DNA of 64,000 nt from JADGHX01 sp037200125 (GCA_037200125.1 JBBCGS010000007.1:620001-684000), one strand, 5' to 3'. Shown: positions 23,730 to 33,489, numbered from the stretch's first letter. Notes: generated by a model not told the origin, from the sequence alone. A program made the numbers and translations.

Positions 23730-25226
23730 GTGAACAAGGAAATCCTGATGGTCGTCGATGCCGTCTCGAACGAGAAAGGCGTCGACAAGGAAGTGATTTT
23801 CGAAGCGCTCGAGGCGGCGCTCGCTTCGGCTACTCGCAAGAAACACGGCGAGGAGCTCGACGTGCGGGTGCAGATCGACCGCAAGACGGGCGACTACGAC
23901 ACGTTCCGCCGCTGGAAGGTCTTCGCGGACGACTCCACCGAGCTCGAAGTGCCCGAGCGCGAGCTGCGGATGGACGATGCGAGGGATCTCAATCCGGAGA
24001 TCGAGATCGGCGGCTTCGTCGAGCAGTCCATCGAATCCGTCGCCTTCGGGCGCATCGCCGCCCAGCAGGCGAAGCAGGTCATCGTGCAGAAGGTGCGCGA
24101 GGCCGAGCGCGCGCAGGTGGTCGATGCTTACAAGGATCGCGTCGGCACGCTCGTGAGCGGCGTGGTGAAGCGCGTGGACCGCAACGGCATCTACGTCGAC
24201 CTCGGCAGCAATGCCGAAGGCTTCGTGCCGCGCACGGACATGATCCCGCGCGAGCAGGTGAAGCCGCAGGACCGCATCAAGGCGTTCCTGAAGGAAGTGC
24301 GTTCGGAGCCGCGTGGCCCGCAGCTGTTCCTGTCGCGTACGGCGCCCGAGTTCCTGATCGAGCTCTTCAAGCTCGAGGTGCCGGAAGTCGGCCAGGGCCA
24401 CATCAACATTCTCGGCGCCGCGCGTGACGCGGGCGTGCGAGCCAAGATCGCGGTGAAGAGCAACGATCCGCGCATCGACCCGGTCGGGGCCTGCGTCGGT
24501 ATGCGCGGCTCGCGCGTGCAGGCGGTCTCGAACGAGATCGCGGGCGAACGTGTGGACATCATCCCGCACGATGACAACCCGGCGCAGTTCGTGATCAACG
24601 CCATGTCGCCGGCGGAAGTCATGTCCATCGTGATGGACGAGGACTCGCACAGCATGGACATCGCGGTGGCGGAGGAAAAACTGTCGCAGGCGATCGGCCG
24701 CGGCGGCCAGAACATCCGTCTGGCGAGCCAGCTCACCGGCTGGGACCTCAACGTCATGACGGAGTCGGACGCCGAGCAGAAGAGCGACAGCGAAGCGAAG
24801 GAGCTCGTCCAGAATTTCATGAAGCAGCTGGACGTCGACGAGGACGTCGCGGCCATCCTGACGCAGGAAGGCTTCTCCACGATCGAGGAGATCGCCTACG
24901 TGCCGCAGGCCGAGTTGAAGTCGATCGAAGCGTTCGACGAAGAGCTCATCAAGGAGCTGCGCAATCGTGCGCGCGACGTGCTGCTGACGCAGGCGATCGC
25001 GAGCGAGGAGAGCCTGGACCAGTCCATGCCCGCCGACGATCTGCTGCTGCTCGAGGGCATGAGCCCCGATCTCGCCCTGGCACTCGCCCGTCGCGGGGTG
25101 CGCACGCGCGAGGAGCTGGCCGAGCAGGCCATCGACGACATCACGGACATCGACGGGCTTGGCGCCGAAGAAGCCGGCAAGCTCATCATGAAAGCGCGCG
25201 CTCACTGGTTCGAAGCCGGCCAGTAA
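23730..25226 (+). CDS. nusA: transcription termination/antitermination factor NusA
   Basis: A 498-residue protein with all NusA domains: the N-terminal RNA polymerase-binding part (MNKEILMVVDAVSNEKGVDKEVIFEALEAAL), S1, two KH domains, and two C-terminal acidic helix-hairpin repeats (LTQEGFSTIEEIAYV; LARRGVRTREELAEQ). Length is typical for gammaproteobacteria. The start is GTG 23730, directly after rimP with a GGAGG 10 bases upstream. It acts on paused polymerase and in rRNA antitermination, and the two terminators in the operon leader are possible targets of autoregulation. Confidence 0.97.
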   Translation: MNKEILMVVDAVSNEKGVDKEVIFEALEAALASATRKKHGEELDVRVQIDRKTGDYDTFRRWKVFADDSTELEVPERELRMDDARDLNPEIEIGGFVEQSIESVAFGRIAAQQAKQVIVQKVREAERAQVVDAYKDRVGTLVSGVVKRVDRNGIYVDLGSNAEGFVPRTDMIPREQVKPQDRIKAFLKEVRSEPRGPQLFLSRTAPEFLIELFKLEVPEVGQGHINILGAARDAGVRAKIAVKSNDPRIDPVGACVGMRGSRVQAVSNEIAGERVDIIPHDDNPAQFVINAMSPAEVMSIVMDEDSHSMDIAVAEEKLSQAIGRGGQNIRLASQLTGWDLNVMTESDAEQKSDSEAKELVQNFMKQLDVDEDVAAILTQEGFSTIEEIAYVPQAELKSIEAFDEELIKELRNRARDVLLTQAIASEESLDQSMPADDLLLLEGMSPDLALALARRGVRTREELAEQAIDDITDIDGLGAEEAGKLIMKARAHWFEAGQ

Positions 25227-25245
25227 GGCGGGGGAGTCATAAGTA

Positions 25246-27897
25246 ATGGCAGATGTAACGGTCTCCCAATTCGCTGAAGTTTTGAAGGTGCCGGTCGACC
25301 GGCTGCTCGTGCAGCTCGATCAGGCGGGTATCAAGGTGGAGGGCCCGAACGCGCGCATCAGCGACGACGCCAAGATGGAGCTGCTCACGCACCTGCGCCG
25401 CACTCATGGCAGCGATGACTCGAGCAGCGCGCCCAGCAAGATCACGCTGAAGCGCAAGACGCAGAGCGAGCTCAAGCTCGCGAGCGTGCAGGGCCGTGCG
25501 CGCACCGTCGCCGTGGAAGTGCGGCAGAAAAAGACATACGTGAAGCGCGACGTGCTGAACGAGCAGGCGCGCCAGCATCAGGACGAGATCGACTCCAGGC
25601 GTCGCGAAAGCGACGACGTCGTGCGTGCCGAAGCCGAGCGCATCGAAGCGGCGCGGCTCGAAGCCGAGCGGGTGGAGAGCGAAAACCGTCGCCGCGTCGA
25701 AGAAGAAGAGAATCGCAAGCGCCAGGTCGCGGAAGACGCGCGCAAGGCCGCCGAACAGAAAGTCCACGAAGAGCAGGAAGCGCGCGAACGCGAAGCCCGC
25801 AAGGCCGTGGAAGTGACAGCGCCGCCCCCGCCGCCACCTTCTTCGCCGCCTCCGCGGGTCGTGCAGCAGCAGCCTGCGCAGCAGCAGCCTGCGGTTCCCC
25901 CGCCGGTGAAGCCGGCGCGGCCGGATCGCGCGGATCATCGCCATGGCGCGACCGCCGCCCGCCCCGAGCCCGCGAAGCCCGGCACGGCCGCCGCGCAGAC
26001 CGAAACCCGTTATGGCCGGCAGGAGCTGCACGTCGGCAGCGACGTGAGCTCGCGCTTCAAGAAGCGGCCCAGCAATCGTCGCGGGCGCCGCCCCTCCGGG
26101 GGCGACGAAGGTCGTCACGGCTTTGAGATGCCGACCGCGCCAGTGATCCGCGATGTGGGCGTCGGCGAGACCATTACGGTCGCCGAGCTTGCGCAGAAGA
26201 TGGCGGTGAAGGCGACCGAGGTCATCAAGGTGCTCATGAACATGGGCGTCATGGCGACCATCAACCAGGTAATCGACCAGGACACCGCAGTGCTCGTTGT
26301 TGAAGAGATGGGCCACACGGCAAAGATTCTGAAAGACGATCAGATGGAAGCGGACCTGCAGGGCGCAGGCGCCGAAGCGAATGCGGAACCGCGCCCGCCG
26401 GTCGTCACCGTCATGGGTCACGTCGACCACGGCAAGACCTCGCTCCTCGACTACATCCGCACCACCAAGGTGGCTGCTGGTGAAGCGGGCGGCATTACCC
26501 AGCACATCGGTGCCTACAAGGTGTCCACGCCGAAGGGCGAGATCACCTTCCTCGATACGCCGGGTCACGCGGCCTTCACGGCAATGCGTGCGCGCGGCGC
26601 GAAGGCGACGGACATCGTCGTGCTCGTGGTCGCGGCCGATGACGGCGTGATGCCGCAGACGATCGAGGCGATCCAGCACGCGAAGGCGGCGAACGTGCCG
26701 ATCGTCGTGGCCGTGAACAAGATCGACAAGAGCGATGCGGATCCGGAGCGGGTGCGCACCGAGCTGTCCAAGCATGAGGTCATCCCCGAAGAGTGGGGCG
26801 GCCAGTCTCAGTTCGTGAACGTCTCGGCCCGCACCGGCGCTGGGATAGACGCGCTCCTCGAATCGATCCTGCTGCAGGCGGAGGTCCTCGAGATCAAGGC
26901 GCCGAGGTCGGGTCTCGCGAGCGGCCTCGTCATCGAAGCCAGCATCGAGAAGGGCCGCGGCGCGGTCGCGACCGTGCTCGTGAAGAAGGGCACGCTGAAG
27001 GTCGGCGATCCGATCATCGCGGGCGCCGAGTTCGGCCGCGTGCGCGCGATGTTCGACGAGGTCGGCCAGCCCGTGCAGGAAGCCGGTCCGTCGACTCCGG
27101 TCGTGGTGCTCGGTCTTTCGGGCGCGCCGTATGCCGGCGATGAAATCCTCGCCGTCGAGAGCGAACGCAAGGCGCGTGAAGTGGCTCTGCATCGCCAGGG
27201 CAAGTTCCGCGACGTGAAGCTCGCCCGCGTGGGCGGCTCGCGCACCGAGGAAGCGTTCTCGCAGATGGAAGGTGAGAAGGCGGCCGGCGTGGCCGTGCTC
27301 ATCAAGACGGACGTGCAGGGCAGTGCGGAGGCGCTACGCGACGCGCTCAACAAGCTGTCGACTTCCGAAGTGGCGGTCAAGATCGTGGCGAGCGGCGTGG
27401 GCGGCATCACCGTCTCCGACGTGCAGCTGGCCGCGGCCTCGAAGGCCCTGATCATCGGCTTCAATGTGCGTGCCGACGCCGGCGCGCGCGAGGCCGTGAA
27501 GGAAACGGGCGTCGAGATCCGCTACTACAGCGTCATTTACGAAGCTCTCGATGACATCCGGGCCATGATGACGGGCCTGCTGCAACCGGAGATCAAGGAA
27601 ACGATCGTGGGCACCGCGCAGGTGCGCGACGTGTTCCGCTCCAGCAAGTTCGGCGTGGTCGCGGGCTGCCTCGTGCTCGAAGGCGCGGTGAAGCGCAACA
27701 ACCCGATTCGCGTGCTGCGCGAGAACGTGGTGATCTTCGAAGGCGCGTTGGAGTCGCTGCGCCGCTTCAAGGACGACGTGAACGAAGTGCGCGCCGGCAC
27801 CGAGTGCGGCATCGGCGTAAAGAACTATCAGGACGTTCGCGCGGGCGACCAGATCGAGTGCTACTCCCGCGTGGAGGTGGCACGTACGCTCCAGTAG
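25246..27897 (+). CDS. infB: translation initiation factor IF-2
   Basis: An 883-residue GTPase. Order: an IF2 N-terminal helix domain (VTVSQFAEVLKVPVDRLLVQL), a charged Arg/Glu/Ala-rich linker with a Pro/Gln-rich part, a second IF2N domain (ETITVAELAQKMAVKATEV), then the G domain with GHVDHGKTSLLD, DTPGHAAF and NKIDK, and the C-terminal fMet-tRNA-binding domains. It starts at ATG 25246, 19 bases after nusA. It places initiator tRNA on the ribosome. Its co-transcription with rimP, nusA and rbfA is conserved across proteobacteria. Confidence 0.97.
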   Translation: MADVTVSQFAEVLKVPVDRLLVQLDQAGIKVEGPNARISDDAKMELLTHLRRTHGSDDSSSAPSKITLKRKTQSELKLASVQGRARTVAVEVRQKKTYVKRDVLNEQARQHQDEIDSRRRESDDVVRAEAERIEAARLEAERVESENRRRVEEEENRKRQVAEDARKAAEQKVHEEQEAREREARKAVEVTAPPPPPPSSPPPRVVQQQPAQQQPAVPPPVKPARPDRADHRHGATAARPEPAKPGTAAAQTETRYGRQELHVGSDVSSRFKKRPSNRRGRRPSGGDEGRHGFEMPTAPVIRDVGVGETITVAELAQKMAVKATEVIKVLMNMGVMATINQVIDQDTAVLVVEEMGHTAKILKDDQMEADLQGAGAEANAEPRPPVVTVMGHVDHGKTSLLDYIRTTKVAAGEAGGITQHIGAYKVSTPKGEITFLDTPGHAAFTAMRARGAKATDIVVLVVAADDGVMPQTIEAIQHAKAANVPIVVAVNKIDKSDADPERVRTELSKHEVIPEEWGGQSQFVNVSARTGAGIDALLESILLQAEVLEIKAPRSGLASGLVIEASIEKGRGAVATVLVKKGTLKVGDPIIAGAEFGRVRAMFDEVGQPVQEAGPSTPVVVLGLSGAPYAGDEILAVESERKAREVALHRQGKFRDVKLARVGGSRTEEAFSQMEGEKAAGVAVLIKTDVQGSAEALRDALNKLSTSEVAVKIVASGVGGITVSDVQLAAASKALIIGFNVRADAGAREAVKETGVEIRYYSVIYEALDDIRAMMTGLLQPEIKETIVGTAQVRDVFRSSKFGVVAGCLVLEGAVKRNNPIRVLRENVVIFEGALESLRRFKDDVNEVRAGTECGIGVKNYQDVRAGDQIECYSRVEVARTLQ

Positions 27898-27915
27898 CGA
27901 CGTGCCGTCCTTCCC

Positions 27916-28263
27916 ATGACTGAGTCAAAACCTCGCCATCGACGGATTGAGGGCGAGATGCAGCGGGTGCTCTCCGAGCTCGTGGCGCGCGGCGTGAAAG
28001 ACCCTCGCGTCGGCAGCGTCACCATCACGGAAGTGAAGATCGCCGCCGACATGAGCTCGGCGAAAATCTTCTTCACGCCGTTCGCGTCGAAGAACAAGCC
28101 CGCTGATGTGCTCGAAGGCCTCACGCGTGCCTCCGGTTTCCTGCGCGGCGAAGTGGGGCGCCGGTTGAGCCTGCGGCACGCGCCCCGGCTCGAGTTCGAA
28201 TACGACGATTCGTTCGAGAAGGCGCAGAAGCTCACCGAGCTGATCGACCGCGCGCCGAAATAG
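27916..28263 (+). CDS. rbfA: ribosome-binding factor A
   Basis: A 115-residue KH-fold protein. RHRRIEGEMQRVLSELVARGVKDPRVG and SGFLRGEVGRRLSLRHAPRLEFEYDDS are standard RbfA blocks. It helps 16S rRNA 5' end maturation and cold adaptation of the 30S subunit. It lies 18 bases after infB and 73 bases before truB. Length is slightly short compared with the usual 120-135, lacking only the variable tail. Confidence 0.95.
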   Translation: MTESKPRHRRIEGEMQRVLSELVARGVKDPRVGSVTITEVKIAADMSSAKIFFTPFASKNKPADVLEGLTRASGFLRGEVGRRLSLRHAPRLEFEYDDSFEKAQKLTELIDRAPK

Positions 28264-28336
28264 CAAGCCGTTCTGTCAGGGTCGGCACCGCCCTCCAGAA
28301 ACATTCCCTAGACCCTCCGGAAACGCTTCCTGAACC

Positions 28337-29233
28337 ATGCTCACGGGGATCCTGCTTCTCGACAAGCCGCTCGGGCTTTCGTCGAACTCGGCGCTTCAGC
28401 GCGTGAAGCGGCTGCTGCGCGCGGAGAAGGCGGGGCACGTCGGGAGCCTCGATCCGCTCGCGACCGGCATGCTGCCGATCTGCCTGGGCGAGGCCACCAA
28501 GATCGCGGGCGACATCCTGTCGGGCCGCAAGCGCTATCTCTTCACGATCGCGCTGGGTAATCGCACGGCCACCGGGGACCTCGAAGGGGCGATCGTCGAG
28601 ACGCTGCCCGTGCCGGTGTTCGATGCGGCCGCGCTGGACGCGACGCTGAGCCGTTTCCACGGCACCCAGAAGCAGGTGCCACCCATGTACTCCGCGATCA
28701 AACGGGACGGCCAGCCGCTCTACAAGCTCGCCAGGGCGGGCATCGAAGTGGAACGCGCGCCACGCGAGATCGAAATCTTCGGATTCGATGTCGTGGGGTT
28801 CGATGGCGCCAGCATTCAGCTCGAGGTGTCTTGCTCCAAGGGCACTTATGTCCGCACGCTTGCCGAAGACATCGCCCGTCAGCTTGGGACCTGCGGCCAC
28901 GTCTGCCTGCTTCGCCGCCTGCATGTCGAGCCGTTCGAGGATGAGCCCATGGTGACGCTGGAGGATGTGACCAGCGCCGCCGAGGCCGGGCGGTTGCCGA
29001 CGCTGTTGAGCGCGGATCGGGGCGTGCCCCAGTTGCCGCAGGTTAGGCTGAGCGCCGCGGCTGTCCAGCGAGTCACACACGGCCAAGCCGCTGGTGTTCC
29101 AGCGGAAACCGCGCCGGGGCGCGTGCGTCTCTACGACGAGAGCGGCTGTTTTTTCGGCCTCGGCGAAGCCGATGGCTTCGGGACGGTGCAACCGCGCCGT
29201 CTATTCGTGGCAACGGCATCGAAAAACACCTGA
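28337..29233 (+). CDS. truB: tRNA pseudouridine-55 synthase TruB
   Basis: A 298-residue protein. The catalytic motif is AGHVGSLDPLATGMLPICLG, with the Asp in SLDPLATG. RYLFTIALGNRTATGDLEG and CSKGTYVRTLAEDIA are other TruB blocks. The C-terminal PUA-like part is short (RVRLYDESGCFFGLGEA). It makes pseudouridine in the T-loop of tRNAs and follows rbfA in the conserved operon. A separate promoter for rpsO lies just after its stop. Confidence 0.95.
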   Translation: MLTGILLLDKPLGLSSNSALQRVKRLLRAEKAGHVGSLDPLATGMLPICLGEATKIAGDILSGRKRYLFTIALGNRTATGDLEGAIVETLPVPVFDAAALDATLSRFHGTQKQVPPMYSAIKRDGQPLYKLARAGIEVERAPREIEIFGFDVVGFDGASIQLEVSCSKGTYVRTLAEDIARQLGTCGHVCLLRRLHVEPFEDEPMVTLEDVTSAAEAGRLPTLLSADRGVPQLPQVRLSAAAVQRVTHGQAAGVPAETAPGRVRLYDESGCFFGLGEADGFGTVQPRRLFVATASKNT

Positions 29234-29251
29234 AAAATCCCGCCTTGGCAG

Positions 29252-29280
29252 TTGTGGCGTTAACGGTGCGCGGGTAGAAT
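29252..29280 (+). promoter_or_regulatory. candidate promoter of rpsO
   Basis: TTGTGG, a 17-base spacer and TAGAAT form a sigma-70-like promoter in the truB-rpsO gap. A start near 29287 would leave a ~47-base leader. An rpsO promoter at this place is well known in Escherichia coli. Confidence 0.55.
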
Positions 29281-29333
29281 CGCGCGCCTCGTAAAAGGGC
29301 AATCAAGTCAAGCTATTAGGAACCTCTGGCGCA

Positions 29334-29603
29334 ATGTCGTTATCCACTGAGAAAAAGGGCGGGATCATCGCGCAGTACCGCCGCGCGGCTACGGACACCG
29401 GGTCACCGGAAGTGCAGATCGCGCTCTTGTCCGAACGTATCAATGGCCTGGGTGATCATTTCACCAGCCACAAGCGCGATCATTCGTCGCGCCGCGGTCT
29501 CGTGAAGCTGGTGAACCAGCGTCGCGGACTCCTCGACTATCTCAAGGCGACCCAACCGCAGAAGTACCAGGAGCTCGTCGAGCAACTGGGCCTCCGCCGC
29601 TGA
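29334..29603 (+). CDS. rpsO: 30S ribosomal protein S15
   Basis: An 89-residue protein with the full S15 pattern: TGSPEVQIALLSERINGLGDHF, HKRDHSSRRGLVKLVNQRR and LLDYLK. It binds the central domain of 16S rRNA. Length is exactly that of other bacteria. It has its own candidate promoter and ends in an intrinsic terminator, as usual for the rpsO-pnp pair. Confidence 0.98.
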   Translation: MSLSTEKKGGIIAQYRRAATDTGSPEVQIALLSERINGLGDHFTSHKRDHSSRRGLVKLVNQRRGLLDYLKATQPQKYQELVEQLGLRR

Positions 29604-29611
29604 ATGCACAC

Positions 29612-29644
29612 AAGGCCGCGCCAAAACGCGGCCTTCGTGTTTTT
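29612..29644 (+). terminator. rpsO intrinsic terminator
   Basis: AAGGCCGCG, loop CCAAAA, CGCGGCCTT, followed nearby by a T5 run. It ends 44 bases before pnp, matching the partial terminator between rpsO and pnp in other proteobacteria. Confidence 0.8.
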
Positions 29645-29688
29645 GCATTTCGGGTTTCTTCCAAAGTCTCAAATCGAGGATTCATAGC

Positions 29689-31776
29689 GTGACCGCTATT
29701 AGCAGAACCTTTTCCTACGGCCCGCACTCGGTCACCATCGAGACCGGCGAGCTGGCACGGCAGGCCGAAGCCTCTGTGCGTGTTTCGATGGGCGATACCA
29801 TTGTTCTCGTCACCGCCTGCGCGAAGAGCGAAGCGGCTCCGGGGCGTGACTTCCTGCCCCTGACCGTCAACTACATCGAGAAGACCTATGCCGCGGGCCG
29901 TATTCCCGGCGGCTTCTTCAAGCGTGAAGGCCGGCCCACGGAGAAAGAGACGCTGACCTCGCGCCTCATCGATCGCCCGGTCCGTCCGCTGTTCCCGGAT
30001 GGGTTCTACAACGACGTGCAGGTCGTTGCGACCGTTCTCTCGCTCGACCCGGATATCGACGCGGATATTCCGTCGCTGCTCGGCGCGTCCGCCGCGCTGT
30101 CGCTGTCGGGCCTGCCCTTCAGTGGTCCCATCGGCGCTTCCCGCGTCGGCTACAAGGATGGCCAGTACCTTCTCAACCCCACGGCGAAGCAGCTGACCGA
30201 GTCGGCTCTGCATCTCGTCGTCGCCGGCACGCAGGGTGCCGTGCTGATGGTGGAGTCAGAGGCGAAGGGCCTTTCCGAAGAAGTGATGCTCGGCGCGGTG
30301 GTGTTCGGCCATCAGCAGATGCAGGTGGCCATCAACGCCATCAACGAGCTGGTGAAGGAGGCGGGCAAGCCGCGCTGGAACTGGCAGGCGCCGGTCGACA
30401 ATGCGGAGCTCACGAGCTCCCTCGCGTTGCATGCGCAGGCCGCGGTGACGCAGGCCTACGCAATCACGGTCAAGAAAGATCGCGTTGCGAAGCTGAGCGA
30501 GATCAAGTCGCAGGTGATGGCCTCACTCGCCGGCGGCGAAGCGGCGAAGTTCACGAAAGAGCAGGTCGACACCGCGCTCTTCAAGCTCGAGAGCAACATC
30601 GTTCGCCAGCGTGTGCTCAATGGCGAGCCGCGTATCGACGGCCGCGACTTCAAGACCGTTCGCCCGATCACGGTGAAAGTCGGCGTCCTGCCGCGTACGC
30701 ATGGTTCCGCGCTCTTCACACGCGGTGAGACGCAGGCGCTCGTTGTCACGACGCTCGGCACCGGCCGCGACGCGCAGATCATCGACGCGCTCGAAGGCGA
30801 ACGCCGCGAGCCGTTCATGTTCCACTACAACTTCCCTCCGTTCTCGGTCGGCGAGACCGGCATGATGGGCTCGCCGAAGCGCCGCGAAATCGGCCACGGC
30901 AACCTGGCCCGTCGCGGCGTGCATGCCGTGATGCCAGACATGGCTACCTTCCCGTACGTCATTCGCGTCGTCTCGGAAATTCTCGAGTCGAACGGCTCGA
31001 GCTCGATGGCCAGCGTCTGCGGTAGCAGCCTCTCGTTGATGGATGCGGGTGTGCCGATCAAGGCGCCGGTCGCGGGCGTCGCCATGGGCCTCGTGCTCGA
31101 GGGCGGCCGCTTCAAGGTGCTGACCGACATCCTCGGCGACGAAGATCATCTCGGCGACATGGATTTCAAGGTCGCCGGCACGAAGGATGGCGTCACGGCC
31201 CTGCAGATGGACATCAAGGTCGAGGGCGTTACGCCGGAGATCATGAAGGTCGCGCTCGCGCAGGCGCGCGATGGCCGCCTGTTCATCCTCGACGAGATGA
31301 ACAAGGTCATCTCCACCTCGCGCGAGAAGATGTCCGAGTGGGCGCCGTCGATCATCACGATGAAGATCGACGCGGAGAAGATCCGCGACGTCATCGGCAA
31401 GGGTGGCGCGGTCATTCGCCAGATCACGGAAGAGACCGGCACGACTATCGACATCGAGAACGACGGCACGGTGAAGATCGCGTCCGTCAGCGGTGCCGCG
31501 GGTCGCGAAGCCCAGCGCCGCATCGAGCTCATCACGGCGGATGTCGAAGTGGGCCGTATCTATGAAGGCAAGGTCGCGCGCCTCATGGACTTCGGCGCAT
31601 TCGTCACGATCCTGCCAGGCCGCGACGGCCTCGTGCACATCTCGCAGATCTCCGACGAGCGCGTCGAGCGCGTCAGCGACAAGCTGAAGGAAGGGGATGT
31701 GGTGCGCGTGAAGGTGCTGGAAGTCGACCGTCAGGGTCGCGTGCGCCTGTCGATGCGCAGTGTGGATGCCGCTTAA
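29689..31776 (+). CDS. pnp: polyribonucleotide nucleotidyltransferase
   Basis: A 695-residue phosphorolytic 3'-5' exoribonuclease. It has two RNase PH domains (N-terminal FSYGPHSVTIETGELARQA; second copy RGETQALVVTTLGTGRDAQ), a KH domain (IRDVIGKGGAVIRQITEETG) and a C-terminal S1 domain (GRIYEGKVARLMDFGAFVTI). The start is GTG 29689 with CGAGGA about nine bases upstream. It is a core part of the RNA degradosome. It ends with several hairpins including a clear intrinsic terminator. Confidence 0.97.
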   Translation: MTAISRTFSYGPHSVTIETGELARQAEASVRVSMGDTIVLVTACAKSEAAPGRDFLPLTVNYIEKTYAAGRIPGGFFKREGRPTEKETLTSRLIDRPVRPLFPDGFYNDVQVVATVLSLDPDIDADIPSLLGASAALSLSGLPFSGPIGASRVGYKDGQYLLNPTAKQLTESALHLVVAGTQGAVLMVESEAKGLSEEVMLGAVVFGHQQMQVAINAINELVKEAGKPRWNWQAPVDNAELTSSLALHAQAAVTQAYAITVKKDRVAKLSEIKSQVMASLAGGEAAKFTKEQVDTALFKLESNIVRQRVLNGEPRIDGRDFKTVRPITVKVGVLPRTHGSALFTRGETQALVVTTLGTGRDAQIIDALEGERREPFMFHYNFPPFSVGETGMMGSPKRREIGHGNLARRGVHAVMPDMATFPYVIRVVSEILESNGSSSMASVCGSSLSLMDAGVPIKAPVAGVAMGLVLEGGRFKVLTDILGDEDHLGDMDFKVAGTKDGVTALQMDIKVEGVTPEIMKVALAQARDGRLFILDEMNKVISTSREKMSEWAPSIITMKIDAEKIRDVIGKGGAVIRQITEETGTTIDIENDGTVKIASVSGAAGREAQRRIELITADVEVGRIYEGKVARLMDFGAFVTILPGRDGLVHISQISDERVERVSDKLKEGDVVRVKVLEVDRQGRVRLSMRSVDAA

Positions 31777-31799
31777 CGGCCGCTCGCGGCCGAGGATTC

Positions 31800-31887
31800 A
31801 ACGGGCGTAAGACGCCCGTTGCGAATCGCGGCGCGAAGCGCGCCGATAAAACCAGGCCCGTGCCGTATGGCACGGGCTTGTTCTTTT
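31800..31887 (+). terminator. pnp terminator region with three hairpins
   Basis: Three stems follow pnp: AACGGGCGT/ACGCCCGTT (31800-31820), CGGCGCG/CGCGCCG (31829-31845), and GCCCGTGCC/GGCACGGGC (31856-31877) followed by TTGTTCTTTT. The last is an intrinsic terminator. The convergent phaR gene ends 21 bases further on. Confidence 0.8.
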
Positions 31888-31908
31888 CCGCTCTCGAGTG
31901 GTTGAAAC

Positions 31909-32409
31909 CTACTGTCGCGCGCGTACGGCGTTCGCCATCTCGTCGTCTTCGGCGCCGCGACCGGCCGCCCGAACGAGCGTGCTGTAGATTTCGTCCTGCA
32001 CTGACTTCCACCGCTGATAGTTACGGTTCGCCAGACCGGCCACGGCTTCGGTGTCGTTCGACGCGAAGGTCTTGCCCCGCTCGCGCATCTCGCGCTGCTG
32101 GGCGACGAACAACTTCACGCTCTGCTCCAGGTAACTGCCGATCATGCTGTGCAGGGAGCCGCCGTAGGTTCGGATGATGTGCGACAGGAAGTCGCGACTC
32201 ATCACGGGTTCCCCGGAGTGTTCCTGATCGGCGATGACCTGCAGCAGGATGCTGCGCGTAATGTCGTTCTGGCTCTTCTTGTCGATGACAACGAAGTCGA
32301 TCCGGTCGACGACGAGTTTGCGTACGTCAGCCAGCGTGATGTATCGGCTCTCGACGGTGTCATACAGCCGCCGATTCGGATACTTCTTGATAACCCGCGG
32401 ATCGCTCAT
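31909..32409 (-). CDS. phaR: polyhydroxyalkanoate synthesis regulator PhaR
   Basis: A 166-residue protein with the conserved PhaR DNA-binding part (VIKKYPNRRLYDTVESRYITLADVRKLV) and the accumulation-regulator domain (DITRSILLQVIADQE, then FLSHIIRTYGGSLHSMIGSYLEQS). It senses polyhydroxybutyrate granules and represses phasin and synthesis genes. No pha genes are in the window, but its presence suggests that the organism makes polyhydroxyalkanoate. GGGGG lies four bases before the ATG. It is transcribed alone, convergent with pnp. Confidence 0.93.
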   Translation of the reverse strand: MSDPRVIKKYPNRRLYDTVESRYITLADVRKLVVDRIDFVVIDKKSQNDITRSILLQVIADQEHSGEPVMSRDFLSHIIRTYGGSLHSMIGSYLEQSVKLFVAQQREMRERGKTFASNDTEAVAGLANRNYQRWKSVQDEIYSTLVRAAGRGAEDDEMANAVRARQ

Positions 32410-32535
32410 CGCACCCCCTGTACTGATTAATGGACAGTCCGTATTCCAGAAGCGTCAGGGCCACAGAGTACATACCCTAATACAATTTTTCGCGCCGAAC
32501 CAAATTTAAAACGGGTCGAAAACGTGAGAAGGCTC

Positions 32536-33489
32536 TCAGCTCTGTAAAGCGGGGCGTGTACGGACGCCGCGCAGAGGCTCGGGATCCCAATGTTCGACCG
32601 CCCAGCGCAGTATCGACTCCGGTGCCTCTAATTCGAGTCCCGTAGTGGAGCGTTGGCCAAGCAATTGAAGCGCGCCGAGCAAAAGCGGAGAAATACGCGC
32701 CGTATCGAGCGCGATGGAGCGTCGGGTCTTCGATAGCTTCGTGCCGTCGGGCTCGACGATGAGGGGTAGGTGTGCGTAGGCAGGGGAGATTACGTTTAAT
32801 GCATGTTGCATACAAACCTGCCACGCGGTGCTGCTGAGAAGATCCGCACCCCGCACGACATCGGTGATTTCCTGGTCGGCGTCATCAACCACGACCGCGA
32901 GCTGATACGCGAAGATCCCGTCCCTGCGGCGGATCACTACGTCACCCATCGAGCGCAACGGAAGCTCGCAGCGACCTTGAAATCGGTCTTCGACCGTCAG
33001 CGTTGCATCGTCGATGCGGAATCGGGTGGCGGTGGAACCGGGCTCGGTCCCAATCAGCACCGGTTTGTCCCTGCAGGTGCCCGGATATCCCCGATCCTCG
33101 TTCTCGAGCCGCAGTCGGCGTGGGCACGAGCACTCGAAGGTCAGCCCTTTCGAGCGCAGCCGCTCGGCCGCCGCCCGATAGAGCTCGGTTCGACGGCTCT
33201 GCCAGACGACCTCGCCGTCCCAGGTGAGACCGAAGGATTCGAGGGTACGCAGGATGGTGTCGGCGCAGCCCGGCACGACGCGGGGCGTGTCCAGGTCTTC
33301 CATGCGTAACAGCCAGCGCCCGCCGTGGTGGCGAGCGTCGAGGTAGCTACCGAGGGCCGCGACGAGCGACCCCAGGTGCAACGAGCCGGTGGGAGAGGGA
33401 GCGAAGCGGCCGACGTACGCCGGCGCGCCTGGCGGACGACTACCGGTAGCGGTCGTCGCGGTCGCCGTACTGACGCTCGCGCCGTTCAC
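32536..33489 (-). CDS. gluQ: glutamyl-Q tRNA(Asp) synthetase
   Basis: A truncated glutamyl-tRNA synthetase paralogue. It has the HIGH-type motif FAPSPTGSLHLGSLVAAL, a zinc-binding CSCPRR ... GTC stretch, and a KMSKS-like KLSKTRR, with no anticodon-binding domain. It glutamylates queuosine in tRNA(Asp). The start is taken as GTG 33489 (317 residues) because AGGAG lies four bases upstream; a GTG-free extension to ATG 33591 would lie mostly inside dksA. Even so it overlaps the end of dksA by 50 bases. The dksA-gluQ order is widespread in gammaproteobacteria, and queF is nearby. Confidence 0.9.
   Translation of the reverse strand: MNGASVSTATATTATGSRPPGAPAYVGRFAPSPTGSLHLGSLVAALGSYLDARHHGGRWLLRMEDLDTPRVVPGCADTILRTLESFGLTWDGEVVWQSRRTELYRAAAERLRSKGLTFECSCPRRLRLENEDRGYPGTCRDKPVLIGTEPGSTATRFRIDDATLTVEDRFQGRCELPLRSMGDVVIRRRDGIFAYQLAVVVDDADQEITDVVRGADLLSSTAWQVCMQHALNVISPAYAHLPLIVEPDGTKLSKTRRSIALDTARISPLLLGALQLLGQRSTTGLELEAPESILRWAVEHWDPEPLRGVRTRPALQS

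Noticed and set aside
22881..25205. A long open frame of over 700 codons on the minus strand opposite rimP and nusA.
   Set aside because: It is antisense to well-conserved genes; its composition (Arg/His/Leu/Asp-rich) is the usual mirror of high-GC coding and shows no domain.
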